A stretch of 64,000 nucleotides of DNA, taken from Ephemerocybe angulata. Lineage: Eukaryota > Basidiomycota > Agaricomycetes > Agaricales > Psathyrellaceae. The translations under genes were made by a program, and so were the position numbers. Positions within the stretch are counted from its first letter, which is position 1; every line of letters starts with the position of its first letter. Below, in pieces: positions 23,633 to 33,699 of this stretch. The stretch covers positions 992,001-1,056,000 of the forward strand of contig JAACJK010000002.1 of assembly GCA_013368325.1 (NCBI GenBank). The letters run 5' to 3'. A model generated the notes under the pieces. The model searched no databases. It had not been told where the DNA came from and worked only from the letters and a program-made list of their open reading frames with translations.

Positions 23633-24029
23633 CCGTACACAAGTTCTGCTCGCCACTTAAGCCATGCTCCCACGGGTAGAGTGTAAGTACACTCTGACGC
23701 TATCCATCATGGAGCCATCGCTGGAAGCATAAAGGCACTTCCAAATCGCACCCGCGAGCGACCGAAAGATACGTTGGAACTTGGTTCTGAACTCTATCGG
23801 GGGATTGAATTAAACATGAGGAACCCCGGATTTGGGTTCATCGCTTCCCAATTTGGAAGACTGCTTGTTAGCAGTCCTCTCCCCAGTCTCCACTCATGCC
23901 GTGAGCCCTCTATGACACCCATAGCTATAAGTACTATACGACGAGGTTACGAGAATTTCCAAGCAATAAATCGAACCTCCCCGGTCTACCTAAGCAAGCC
24001 AGCCATCCGCGTCCGTCCATCCATCCACC

Positions 24030-24259
24030 ATGCAATTCAACATCCTCAGCTGCACCGTCGTCGTTGCACTCAGTAAGTACATACGTTCCTAGCATAATTA
24101 TACACGATTGCCACGGAGAGTCTCACTGACTGACTTTCTTTCGCAGTGACCGCCCTCGCTTCATCCTCTCCCCTACCAGTACCGGGTGCTCTTGATCTCA
24201 CCCAACGCGCGCCCGTTGCACAACCTCAATCATGCCAGATGCAGAACGCATGCAAGTAG
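24030..24259 (+). CDS. Small secreted peptide, 51 aa, copy 1
   Basis: Exons 24030-24072 and 24147-24259 are separated by a 74-bp intron (GTAAGT...CGCAG). The product begins MQFNILSCTVVVALMTALAS, a good signal peptide (hydrophobic run 8-19, probable cleavage after ALAS or ASS). The mature part is about 30 residues, Pro/Gln-rich, and ends CQMQNACK with two cysteines. There is no CaaX box, so it is not a mating pheromone, and no KR/RR Kex2 site. The second copy (50236-50455) has the same intron position and differs at five residues, which supports a real gene. The promoter region carries a TATAAG-like box near 23930. Function is unknown; small secreted proteins of this kind are common in Agaricomycetes. 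Confidence 0.82.
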
Positions 24260-24659
24260 AGCTCGGCATCGCCTTTGGAGCTTTTCAGGCTACCAACACC
24301 ACCACCAAAATCCATCCCCGTTCGAAGACGCGCCGCATCATTTGTTCCTCTTACTCATGACTTCCATCCCCAACTTTCGCTTTCGTTTTCTATCGTTATT
24401 TACTCACCCATTTCGGCACTTGGACTTATGTAGTAGTAGCTCATCTCATCGCATTTGCATAGTATGTAACATCATTCAATCTCTTTTCGTATCCACCGCG
24501 GTGAGCAGTCCCATGGTTCTCACACGAGGCATATGGCATCCCAAACGCATTACCCGTGAGTGAGCAAGGCGACCTAAGACCCAGTATATCTAATGGGACC
24601 CAGGGGTCGTCCGCGTTGCGGGGCTATTAGGATCTGGGAGGTGCGTAGATCGCAGCTCT

Positions 24660-25215
24660 CTAGTGTATTGTTCTCTTCCACCAGAATCTGAATCCTGAGG
24701 TTGTCGATACCGGTTTACTTACCCGTGTCTTGGGGAGCACCCAGCAATGAAGAACGACGAAGTTGACTTCGCAGATAGGGTGAGGCCAAAACAGAGGAAC
24801 AAAGACTCGTACAGCGCTCGAAGAGCATGCTGCATGAGCTACCTCTATACGAGTGTCAACAGAGGTCAGCACACGATACGGTGTTATACCCCACACGTCC
24901 AGGATTGACATCCGCACGCACCGTTGCACCATCTTTCGGTTCCAGAATCGATTCTCATCTCTATCGACAGACCACTTTTCTGAAACGTCAAACCGAGACG
25001 TCATCGTCGGGAGACTCTCTTGTATACATACCCCACTGGCCCTTGGTTCGACGAAGTTCCAGAGACGGTCGTAGCCAAGTGTGGTGAAATTAGACGAACT
25101 AATCGTTCTCGGAACCAGGTGCCTCACGACAAAGAGAGCAATACAATCATAGTACAATCAAGTTCACGTCGCGACAAGTATTCAACTGCAGGCATTCGCT
25201 TCGCTCAAATAATCT
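24660..25215 (-). other. 3' flank of the aerolysin-like fragment, matching 43415-43610 and 45343-45620
   Basis: On the minus strand this reads on from the truncated gene at 25216-25455. It matches the sequence following the intact gene at 42251-43414, first up to 43610 and then resuming after the inserted element at about 45365. Shared pieces include AAGTGTGGTGAAATTAGACG and GTGCGTGCGGATGTCAATCC. An ORF of 165 codons is open but has no recognised domain. Confidence 0.55.
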
Positions 25216-25455
25216 CTACTCTACTGGAATCATCCTAATCTCTGTGCCGTCCGGCTTCTCAGCCTTGAGCTCATGTCGAAGGTTCCACGCCAAAACCCCA
25301 TGCCAGATTCCCTTCTGCTCAACACGGTGGCCAGCCCTGTTCTTCAAGACAAGGGTATACGGCACCTCGACATTCCCCATCCACACGCTACTCTTTCCAC
25401 GAATCCGCTCGCCCGCGCGGGCCTTGACGGGGAAGGTCGCCTTCCACGCCTGCTC
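25216..25455 (-). pseudogene. 3' exon fragment of an aerolysin-like gene
   Basis: About 80 codons match the last part of the gene at 42251-43414 almost perfectly, from EQAWKATF to the stop after MIPVE; the visible change is Gly for Ala in RIRGKSS. Upstream of 25455 the similarity stops abruptly, so exons 1 and 2 and the start of exon 3 are missing. It lacks the pore-forming segment and cannot make a working protein. The near identity implies a recent copy. Confidence 0.85.
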
Positions 25456-25564
25456 TGGTCCAGGCAACGTTCAGCGCCAGTAAACTTGCTGGATGGGTTG
25501 TGGGTGCATGGTGCATGGTGCGTTCAGCCGGCCAGCCTGGTCGCACATTTTCCGCGTGAACCGC

Positions 25565-25623
25565 TACGTCGAAGCGCAAGTACACATGGCCATTCCGGTC
25601 AAGTGTACTTGCATTTCGACGTA
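25565..25623. repeat. Perfect-looking hairpin, 21-bp arms
   Basis: TACGTCGAAGCGCAAGTACAC at 25565-25585 pairs with 25603-25623 with two mismatches around a 17-nt loop. It may be the remnant of a short inverted-repeat element or a transcript hairpin. No target duplication was recognised. Confidence 0.6.
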
Positions 25624-25779
25624 AAGTGGTATTCGCCTCGTCCTGCCTCTATTCTCACCACCTTCGGGGTTTTGACATTAGATGTCCTACCTGCGTCTCG
25701 CTTGGCATTCGCACTGCACCGTGTCCTGTCGCGTGCTCTTCGCCGATATTGGCGAAGGTGACCTGGTCTTTGGGAGTCG

Positions 25780-26700
25780 TAGGCTAGCATACTCAGGGGC
25801 GGAATGCTTAGATTACGGATATATCTTTCGCTTTCTGGTTCCAGCACCCGCTCTCGCGACGTACAAACGTGCTCGGGGAATCTCACTGGGGCTTGTACTT
25901 ACTCGAGATTCTCTACTGTCGCGGTATTGCGAGGAGTGCATACGGTCGAGAATCCCAACCTGAAAAAGCGAACCGCTTCCGCGAACGCGCAACCTGGCCT
26001 GCATAGGGATTGAGACAAGCTTGAGAGGATCAAGCACGAACAGAATTACTAAAGAGAGTTCTGGTCAACTCCGATGGCACTCGCGCGATCCGCCACACGG
26101 CGCGCGCGATCTGCAGCAGCTGCGCAGTGTTCTCGTGATGCTGCTACTGCACAGAGAGATTCGAGATATGCAGGCCGCTCCTCAGCGACCCTTATTTCTT
26201 CATCCCGCCCCTGCCGTCGCCGCTGTCTCAGAGCTCACGGCGGGGGACGATGCTACCGGTGGCCGGCGACGTGACTCAAGAGGACACTGTTGGTCCCGAG
26301 AGCCAGACGAGGCCTGCACGAGACGACCTTGGTGACATTGTGACCGCCAACGGGGCAGCAGGAGCTTCTACATGCGTCTTCCCTGTACGACAATGCCAAC
26401 AACACTTGGCCGTACATTCCCGTTCACTGTAAAATCGGATGCGATAGGCTCACATTCCCCTTTGACGCGTCGGCGCGTCTAGGAGCTCGGACATCGAGTA
26501 TGAGAATACTTAGGATATTAGATTGTATTATCTGTAAAAGCACGATATATAATTATCATGCTATGTTCGTTCGCGAATGGATCGCAGGTCCTATGATTGA
26601 TATTGCAATATCTTCGAGCCACCAAATAGAATCTGGAACTGACACTGGTTGTGTTGCACCGCAATTTCATATACTGTATGGAATGCTTAAGCCAATAAGA
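25780..26700 (+). repeat. Duplicated unknown segment (inverse of 10740-11425)
   Basis: Matches the minus strand of 10740-11425 in several blocks: CGTGCTCGGGGAATC at 25870, CGGGGGACGATGCTACCGGT at 26240, the block around TTGGTGACATTGTGAC at 26330, and TTGCAATATCTTCGAGCCAC at 26606. No intact reading frame or known domain. It lies upstream of the group 2 gene at 27355, just as its counterpart lies upstream of the one at 10212. Confidence 0.6.
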
Positions 26701-26839
26701 CTTCTTTAAGACCGTCACAGAGTCCAGACGCTCAGAGAACCTGTACAGGATGTAATCAACGCCATCGTCGCTACTGCTAGTGTTAGTCGAAAGTTGAAAT
26801 ACCATAATGGTCGGTATATTGCAACGCTTGCATCTTCAC

Positions 26840-27125
26840 TGGACACATCGTGCGATTATAAAAAATCAAAATGGGCAGTATATTACAACGTGTGGGATAT
26901 AGTAGAAGTTGACTCGGACCTTCATTCAAGAGGCCAAGCGCATGAGCTTTGCAGGCGTACGCGTACTTGAAGAGGCTCCAATGACCTGCAGAGATTGTAT
27001 GATATTGGGATCGCGTCGTGAAAAGCTGATGATATGGCATAGATTTGTGAACCAAATCTGTGCAGGGCCAAACCACAACATTCTATCGCCACTCAACACA
27101 CCGTACGATTATAAAAATCGGGCGG
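26840..27125 (-). pseudogene. FunK1 exon 2/3 remnants
   Basis: Two nested pieces read on the minus strand. At 26945-27120 a sequence reads from CGATTTTTATAATCG (the FYNRTMC region), through the CACAGATTTG stretch, to CAGGTCATTGGAGCCTCTTC, an exon 3 start. A smaller piece at 26840-26880 repeats the ATCGTGCGATTATAAAAA block. Both resemble the copy at 20065-22582 but are interrupted. The mirror fragment is at 10440-10640. Confidence 0.7.
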
Positions 27126-27266
27126 GAGCGCCTGAGAGCGAAAGCCCCGTAGTCTCGTGACAAGATCAACACCCAAACTGGGTACAATTTGTCTGTGTGT
27201 GTGTGTGTGTATCATTCAAAGGTAAGCACGGGCCATCACGGTTGGCAGTGTTACGTCTGTTTGGCG

Positions 27267-27337
27267 TGCACGTGTTTGCTCGTGGTTGTTGAGCTTCGCG
27301 GCTGCTGTGTTCGCTTCTTTCTTTCTACCACAACATA
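27267..27337 (+). promoter_or_regulatory. Group 2 FunK1 leader box and E-box
   Basis: TGCACGTG at 27267-27274 and TTCGCTTCTTTCTTT with ACCACAACATA at 27310-27337, then GGTGTTTTCAGGCCAAA before the ATG at 27355. It is nearly identical to the leader at 10212. A (GT)n microsatellite lies just upstream at 27192-27210. Confidence 0.68.
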
Positions 27338-27354
27338 GGTGTTTTCAGGCCAAA

Positions 27355-30208
27355 ATGCCAGCTTCATCTACCACCCCAGGTCGTGAACCTGGGGTGCCCA
27401 CTCGTACCCGGTCCCGGTGCCGAGTTACAGCCTCTCAGCAACCAGCTCCTGTTGGTGAACAAGAGACTGCAACAGTCCAGAGGGTCAACGAACATCAGAC
27501 AGACGACACACACCGCACTCCTAGCCCCGATCTTGGCCCCGATCTCACGGGATCTCTCGCGGACGAGACATCGAAGACGCCCCTCTCCCAATCGGAACCT
27601 GCGACACCTCGAACACCTGCTGTAAACGAAGATGGCAATGTTTCCACTCCCACTCTGCAAGAATTGCCCGCTACCCCAGCTTCAAGTTCCAAAAGCGCCC
27701 TTCGAAATTCACAGCAAGCGTTTGAGTCTTTGCTCTGCTCCACGCCCATTCGGAACGACTCCCACATATCAGTTGGCAACATCGAATCACAGAAGAAGGC
27801 GATACTCGAAGAACTTGGAAGCATACCAGAGGTCAAAAAATCTTACCTCGATGATCTCTACACTACGAAGGCTTTGGAGAAATCGATTGCGGACCTCTTG
27901 AAAGAGTCTCCATTGTATGACTCCACCAAGAGGCGCTGGGCTCATATTCCTCGACGCGTCGACAAAGAAGATGAGTTGTACGAGCCGTACATGGATATTA
28001 TCAAAGCAATCTTGGCAGGTCCAGGGAAAGGGGGCGACGGCTGCAAGAGGACTCGGACCGCTGTCGATACGCACAGCACGTGGATCAGACACTACGACCA
28101 TGCTACAGACACGAGACCTGACATAGCCATCGTGGCAAAAGGGCCGTCGTTTGAGGATCCGATTCCTACATCGAGCCAGAATGCTGCGTCCGAAGAGAAA
28201 CATGTCGGATTCTGTAACATCGCCTCTGTTTTTGACGTCAAAAAGGACAATGGCCGCGATAAGGAAAAGCAGCAGATCCAGCAGCTAGGGGTGTATATCA
28301 GGTAAGCACAGTCCTTCAACTCACGTAAATCGCGCAAAACTAACCCGATTATAAGACAAATCTTCCTCCATCAGCCCAATCGTCGTTACTGTCGCGCGCT
28401 CATTATCACCGAAAGCAAATTTCGCCTCTTCCACTACGATCGCAGCGGTGCATTTTTCACGCAGGCTCTCAGTATACATCGCCATGCTGCCACATTTGTG
28501 CGACTTGTGGTTGGCCTTTCCTCCTACAACGAGAAAGACCTGGGCTTGGATACCAACTTTCGCTGGAAAATAGTGGATGGTCGCAAATCTGCGGGGACGA
28601 TCTCCACCCTCAACGCCGAGGGAAAGATGGTCAAATACACTCTCGATATGGATTACACTTCGACATTTATCCAACACACTATCCGCGGAAGGGGAACCAT
28701 GCACTGGTACGCCACCGGCAAGAAAGGTGCCAGAGTCCTGATCAAAGACTCGTGGAGATCGGACGGAAGAACAGCTGAGGATACTCTGTTAGCTCAGGCA
28801 GCCAATATTCCGGGTGTCGTCCAAAGGATTGCCTTCGAAGACCATATTTCCCAGACCAAGGACTACCGCCCAGAAGGCTTTAAAGATGACGACTTTATCA
28901 ACTGCACCTTGGCCAGAGTGATCTTGAAATGTCCTGGCCCTTCGCTGCTTCATTTTTCGAGTCAGATCGAGGCTATTGAAACGCTCCGCGACGCAATCAA
29001 AAGTAAGCCCTTTAAGCCACATCTCTTAGACAGCTTACTGAAAATCCACGTTATCGACCTCACAGCACACTGTAATCTCCTCACCAACGAGATCCTACAC
29101 CGCGACATCACTATAGAGAACATCCTAATCGTCAAGGACGTGAAGCCTGAGAGGTTTCGGTGTAATATCCTTGGCCTTGATATGGCTTTGGTGCCCAAGG
29201 CCAAGCTCTCGTTGGCTGCTCGAACGGTATGTTTACTTCAACCTTTATTTTGCCACGGACTGACTGTATGCGACTGTGCAGGGCCTACGGCTCTTTATGT
29301 CCGTCGCCTTACTGAGAGATGCCGCCGCGTACAGGATGTCTGAAGCAGTTCACGACTACCTTGACGACCTGGAGGCATTCCTCTACATATTGTATAAGCT
29401 TCTCTATGGATTCTCTGGCCCTTCGACTCCCTTGCCACGGATCTCAGATCCTCTAGAGTCCGTGCTGACACGATGGGAGACCGGATTGGATTCTACGATC
29501 GCTCAGGCGAAGGCCAACTTCCTCAGAAAAGATGACTTTTACCAAGCGATCCCGCCATATTGGAGCGAGGCATGCGTGAAGCTGGGCGATAAGTTCCGCG
29601 AACATATCTGCGAGATTGCGAGAGAGAAGGACTCTATCAGGAAGGAATCAGTGGCAGAGACAAGAATGGAACGCTTCAAATCCCTCTACGATGGCATCGA
29701 CTCCCATTATTCGAAAATCATTGGATTCTTTGAAGAAGCAATCATCACCCTCAAGACACCTGGAGGCGGCCTCCCCCGTCCCGCGACTCCCACCTCGAAA
29801 ACTATCACCAGGTCCAATGATCTACTTAGCCCTGTACCAACTGGTGTTATGCCCCCCAATCCGTTCAGGGGCTGGGCGCCCTACGAGAATTGCATCGATT
29901 TTGGTCTCAGAGAGCCCGAGACTCCTGCGAGACTTCGTCTCCAAGGCAAGGGTCGTGAGAGCTCGGTGCCTCTGCCCCCGACCCCATCCGCTGTCCCCCG
30001 TACGGAAGTGCAGCCCCCCTGGGTGTTTAAGACACCAAGATCGACCGGAACCCTGAAGAGAACCTCCGCGGAAGTTGAAGACATGGAAGATGCAGTCGCC
30101 AAGCGGGCTCGAACATGCCAGAGCGACTTTGTAAGCATTTTGGACGCCTTCAGAGAGGAGGAGGAAGACCCTTCAACCAACGAAGAGGAGACTACTCCTA
30201 TTGACTAG
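27355..30208 (+). CDS. FunK1 kinase, group 2, with the DFG-position Asp replaced by Gly
   Basis: Exons 27355-28301, 28356-29002, 29066-29226 and 29282-30208 give 893 aa. The start MPASSTTPGREPGV matches the frameshifted copy at 10212. The nuclease-like pair is complete (RPDIAI, VFDVK). The kinase has VLIKDSW and HRDITIENIL intact, but the magnesium-binding position reads LGLDMA instead of FDLDMA: Asp is Gly at codon 29173-29175 (GAC to GGC, one transition). Catalysis is therefore doubtful. Exon 3 is also slightly divergent (VKDVKPERFRC). The C-terminus is Pro-rich, then KRARTC and an acidic end. It is the best complete representative of the 7.3-11.4 kb duplicate. Confidence 0.92.
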
Positions 30209-30487
30209 TTTTCGTCTGCATATCATTACCAATGTACCCCCGCAATACAGTTATATCAATGTGTATTATGATAATGTAGTTGTTCGAGCGAGTCTGTATC
30301 TGAATCGTACCGTCGGTCATATAGTATGCGAGAATAACAGAACTCAACTGCACATCAAACATGTGGATAATAGAATTCGTTTTTCGGACTTTAACGTGAT
30401 AGGGCGTACATTGTGTATAGGGAGCGATGAGGCTCCAGTCAATACTCTACAGCTACTAATAGATCATGGGCTCTGCGAGTCGTATTT

Positions 30488-32928
30488 CTAAGACAATCTT
30501 CTACGCTTAAGAGGCGTAACGAATATGGTTTCGGGCCCCCTTTTGAGATTATCTCTAACCGGGGTTGAAGGAAGTTGCTCGGACGCCGCCACATGTTCAG
30601 CCAGAGCTGCAGGCGTAGGGTTTAATGCAGACCCATCATGGCGGGGAGCCTCCCCACCAGGCCTCGCCAGCTTCTCCAAAGCGGCATCAAAGAGGGCAAT
30701 GATATCAACGTAGTGGCGATGGGCGTTCTTGTAAAGATCCTGACGGATCAATTCCCCATCGGGCCTCTGGCGACTTTTGCCTTTGGCAGATGAAAGGGGG
30801 TAGAGGTAAAGGCGGAACGCTTCGCACAATTCGATGCATGCGGCACTCCAGAATAGGGGAGGTGGGTACTCCTTGGGACCCTCACCTCCGAGGTATAATT
30901 GCTTTCTCGTAGTGGCGTGTACTCTCTCGGGATCTTCGAACTGGCCTAACATTGACCTCACGCTGAAAGCGTCAGGTACGGGGTGGTTGATGCCATCGTA
31001 TCCATAAAGGAGGTGGCACAGGATCCAGAAGAACGACTCAAGGTCGTCGAGGTAGTCGTGGGGCGCCGGCAGGAGGAGTCGCTCACCACTCCCACTTCTC
31101 AAAACAGAGATTGAAAAATACAGGTATGTACCCTGACGATGCAGCACGTAAGTTTGGGATGTCGCGGGATGCATGAAGCACAAACGCACCATTCGATTCT
31201 CTGTAGTCGTCTCTGCCGTTGCAGTGCCTCCCGTCGAGGCGGCCATCTCAAGATCGATGAGAACTCCGCGATGGCCTTCATCTGACCCAGGTTTGCCGTG
31301 AAGGATGTTGTCAATGGAGACGTCTCTATGTAGAATTCCGGCCCTGAGGAGGTACCAATGCCCTGCGAGATCGGAATAAGTTTAAGCGGAATGTCAAAGT
31401 AGTTCATGCATACCTTGAATCGCATCGCGGAGAGCTGCTATCGCTTCGCGCTGGGAGGTGAACTCGTGTAGGGGCGCGCCATAGCACTCCATGGATACTC
31501 GGCACATTGTGCGGTTGTAGAAATCGGGTGCATCAAAGTTGAAGTTGCCAGGGCGGAGGGTCTTCGTCTGCACACGGCCGTCCTCGAACGCAAGCATCCG
31601 CGCAACGCCCTTAATACCCCTCGCTTGTTCCAGGAACGTGTATTCGGGCACCTGGGCATCGACTCTCCAGGAGTCCTTTAGCAAGATGCGCTTCCCCGCC
31701 TTATCTTTCGCGACCCAGCACACTGTTCCGCGACCCCTCACAGCCCGTGCAACGAAGTAGGGCTCGCCCATCACCAGCTGGTACTTGACTCGTTTTCGAC
31801 AGGAGTCAAGCGTGGTAATAGTCCCAGCGACCTTTACCCCATTCTTTACCGTCCACTGAACGCTCGTATCGAGACCCAGTACCGCTTCCCTGGGTGAGGA
31901 GAGACCCAAGATGAGTCGAACGAGCGTCGCGGGGTTCTCGTGAATGTTGAGCCAGTCGGTCTTGTACCCGCCACTGCGATCGCAGTGGACGAGTCGAACG
32001 CGCGTTTCGGTGATGAGCAACGAGCGAGCAAAGAGTCGATTCAGTTGGTGGAAGAAAATCTGTCTGTATGTCGCGTCAGCTCATGGACGCGCGAAGAAAG
32101 TGATACCTGAATCGCTTACCTGTTGTAAACGGCGAGTTGGTCGATGTGGCGATCCCGCACGGCTGCATCGCAATGCACATCGAATACGGACGCTGTGTTG
32201 CTGAATCCGATGGTCTCCGTACCGCGAGGAACTGAGAAAGATGGACCCGAAGCCTTGATAGCTATGTCGGGCTTGGAAGTCTGTGTCGGGTCATCGATAT
32301 GAGGGAGCTGAATGTTGCTCGTATCCACCACATCGCGGACACCCTTGGAGTGCCCCAGCTCCTCGATGATCGTCTTCACGATCTTGATAAGAGCAGTCTT
32401 CAAGTTCGACCCAGACTGTAGGATATCAACCCAAATCCGTTTCTCAGAATCGTACAGCGAAGATTTGCTGAGAAACGCGTTGATCCTCCTGTCAGACGCG
32501 ACGTCCCTGTAGAGCTCCTGGAGACAGGCGCCGTCGACTGTAGGCAGCTCGTGGAGGTCAGATAGGGCGGCCTGTCGCTGAGGGTATAGCTCATCCTCGG
32601 TTTCCTCGTCAATCGAAACCCCTCTGGAGGGTGCCGGTGAAGACCAGGTGTCGGACGACGTGGACGTAGTGGAGGATTCTGGCTTGAGAGGTATAGGCGA
32701 GACGGGTTTGGGTGGGGTTGGAGGAGGACCTTGTTGTGCACGGTTGGCAGCAGCTACTGATCGAGTAAGGGGCCTCTGACGAGATGCTACAGCAGAGCGA
32801 GTCCCGACATTCGGTTGAGCTTTGGCCTTTGTTCTTGCGTTCTGGGTCGCAGCCCTCCTGGTTTGTTGAGCAGGTTGGGCCCGCGTCTGAGAGCGTGTAA
32901 GGGTCGGTTCTTTGCTTGAGGCAGGCAT
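30488..32928 (-). CDS. FunK1 fungal-type protein kinase, group 1
   Basis: Exons 32928-32120, 32063-31414, 31362-31190 and 31132-30488 give 758 aa. The first 20 residues equal those of the gene at 4394, and the rest is very close, so the two are an inverted duplicate pair. The kinase motifs are complete: ILLKDSW, EYTFLE, HRDVSIDNIL, IDLEMA and YLDDLESFFW. In the N-terminal domain KPDIAI is kept, but the second motif reads FDVH, so the lysine of D-x-K is lost. The tail ends TPLKRRRLS. It ends tail to tail with the group 2 gene, 280 bp away. Its C-terminal exon is the closest match to the deleted pseudogene at 2599-3334. Confidence 0.92.
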
Positions 32929-33001
32929 AGCGTTGAATATGGATAGGTTGGAGCTCGTGAAAGCAAGAATCGATTGAGCGATGGATGTGATGGTGGTTTG
33001 A

Positions 33002-33013
33002 GAACAAGCCGTG
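33002..33013 (-). promoter_or_regulatory. Group 1 FunK1 upstream box
   Basis: CACGGCTTGTTC on the minus strand followed by TCAAACCACCATCACATCC, 74 bp before the ATG at 32928. Spacing is identical to the gene at 4394. Confidence 0.65.
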
Positions 33014-33354
33014 ATTGTTCAAAACGATAGTGTCCCAAAACGGACGTCCATCACCAATCTCGGCAACACAAATTGGGCCGGAAGCCCGGTGACAACGGGT
33101 GGCGCCGACATTTGTCCGCCCTTGGACTTTCATCAGCCCATGAGCGTGTTCGTGGGCTGAATACAAGTGTTTAGTGGACGTTAAAAGAGGGAAGAGGGTC
33201 GCCTGCACAATCTCTATCGTCGACTCCTCAGGGAAGCGCGTTTGAAAGTACCAGTACTAGAGTCTAGAACGCCCGACTCTCGCTTCGTTACGATCCTCGT
33301 CAGAGGTCGCGGCGGTGTCTGTTGGAATGCAGAGGATAAATACTAAAGATCTCT

Positions 33355-33535
33355 CAGAGTATGCCTTCTTGGAACCGGCGAAAAGACGGTCGGGCTCGAA
33401 CCAAGAATTTCAACAAAAATATATCGTATTCAATCAATTTATATGACCGGAAGATGTTGCGGGTGACTATGGCTCGGTATAGCGCGTCGAGTCAAGCTAT
33501 TGCTCGGCTTCGTGGCGCGATCCAAAATGTGTCTT
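33355..33535 (+). pseudogene. FunK1 exon 2 fragment
   Basis: Recognisable as EYAFLEPAKR (compare EYTFLERAKG), then YDRKMLRVTMARYSA and SSQAIARLRGAIQN, the end of a kinase exon 2 with its splice donor. About half of the residues expected between these motifs are missing or changed. No exon 1, 3 or 4 is attached. It lies between two divergently transcribed intact copies. Confidence 0.75.
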
Positions 33536-33642
33536 ACTTATCATTCCTGGCTCACTAGTCCAATGAAGATCTTGCTTACAACCTGTGAAAAATGACTGAT
33601 ACCAATTTTTGGACACCCGCGTCTCAACCAATCACGCGCAAG

Positions 33643-33654
33643 CACGGCTTGTTC
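33643..33654 (+). promoter_or_regulatory. Group 1 FunK1 upstream box
   Basis: CACGGCTTGTTC preceded by CAACCAATCACGCGCAAG and followed by CAACACCATCACGAGC, 46 bp before the ATG at 33700. Confidence 0.62.
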
Positions 33655-33699
33655 CAACACCATCACGAGCATTGTTCGTTCATTCTGACGTTCAACAAT

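Larger units (their letters stand above)
22900..24590 (+). repeat. Segment duplicated in inverse at 49865-51180
   Basis: The block around 23090-23260 (GCACGCCACAACGTTGCATC, GAGTCCCTGGCAAATAT) and the block 23640-24590 reappear as the reverse complement at about 51160-49865. The segment carries the small secreted protein gene, its promoter and its 3' flank. Only the left copy has the 360-bp MITE at 23273-23632. Identity is high over the secreted protein gene and lower outside it. Confidence 0.75.

Noticed and set aside
24030..24259. Mating pheromone precursor
   Set aside because: Small with cysteines, but it has a signal peptide and ends NACK rather than CaaX, and no pheromone receptor gene lies nearby.
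24660..25157. 165-codon minus-strand ORF as a gene
   Set aside because: The matching sequence at 43.4-45.6 kb is interrupted by a transposon and by stops in this frame, so there is no sign of selection on the protein.
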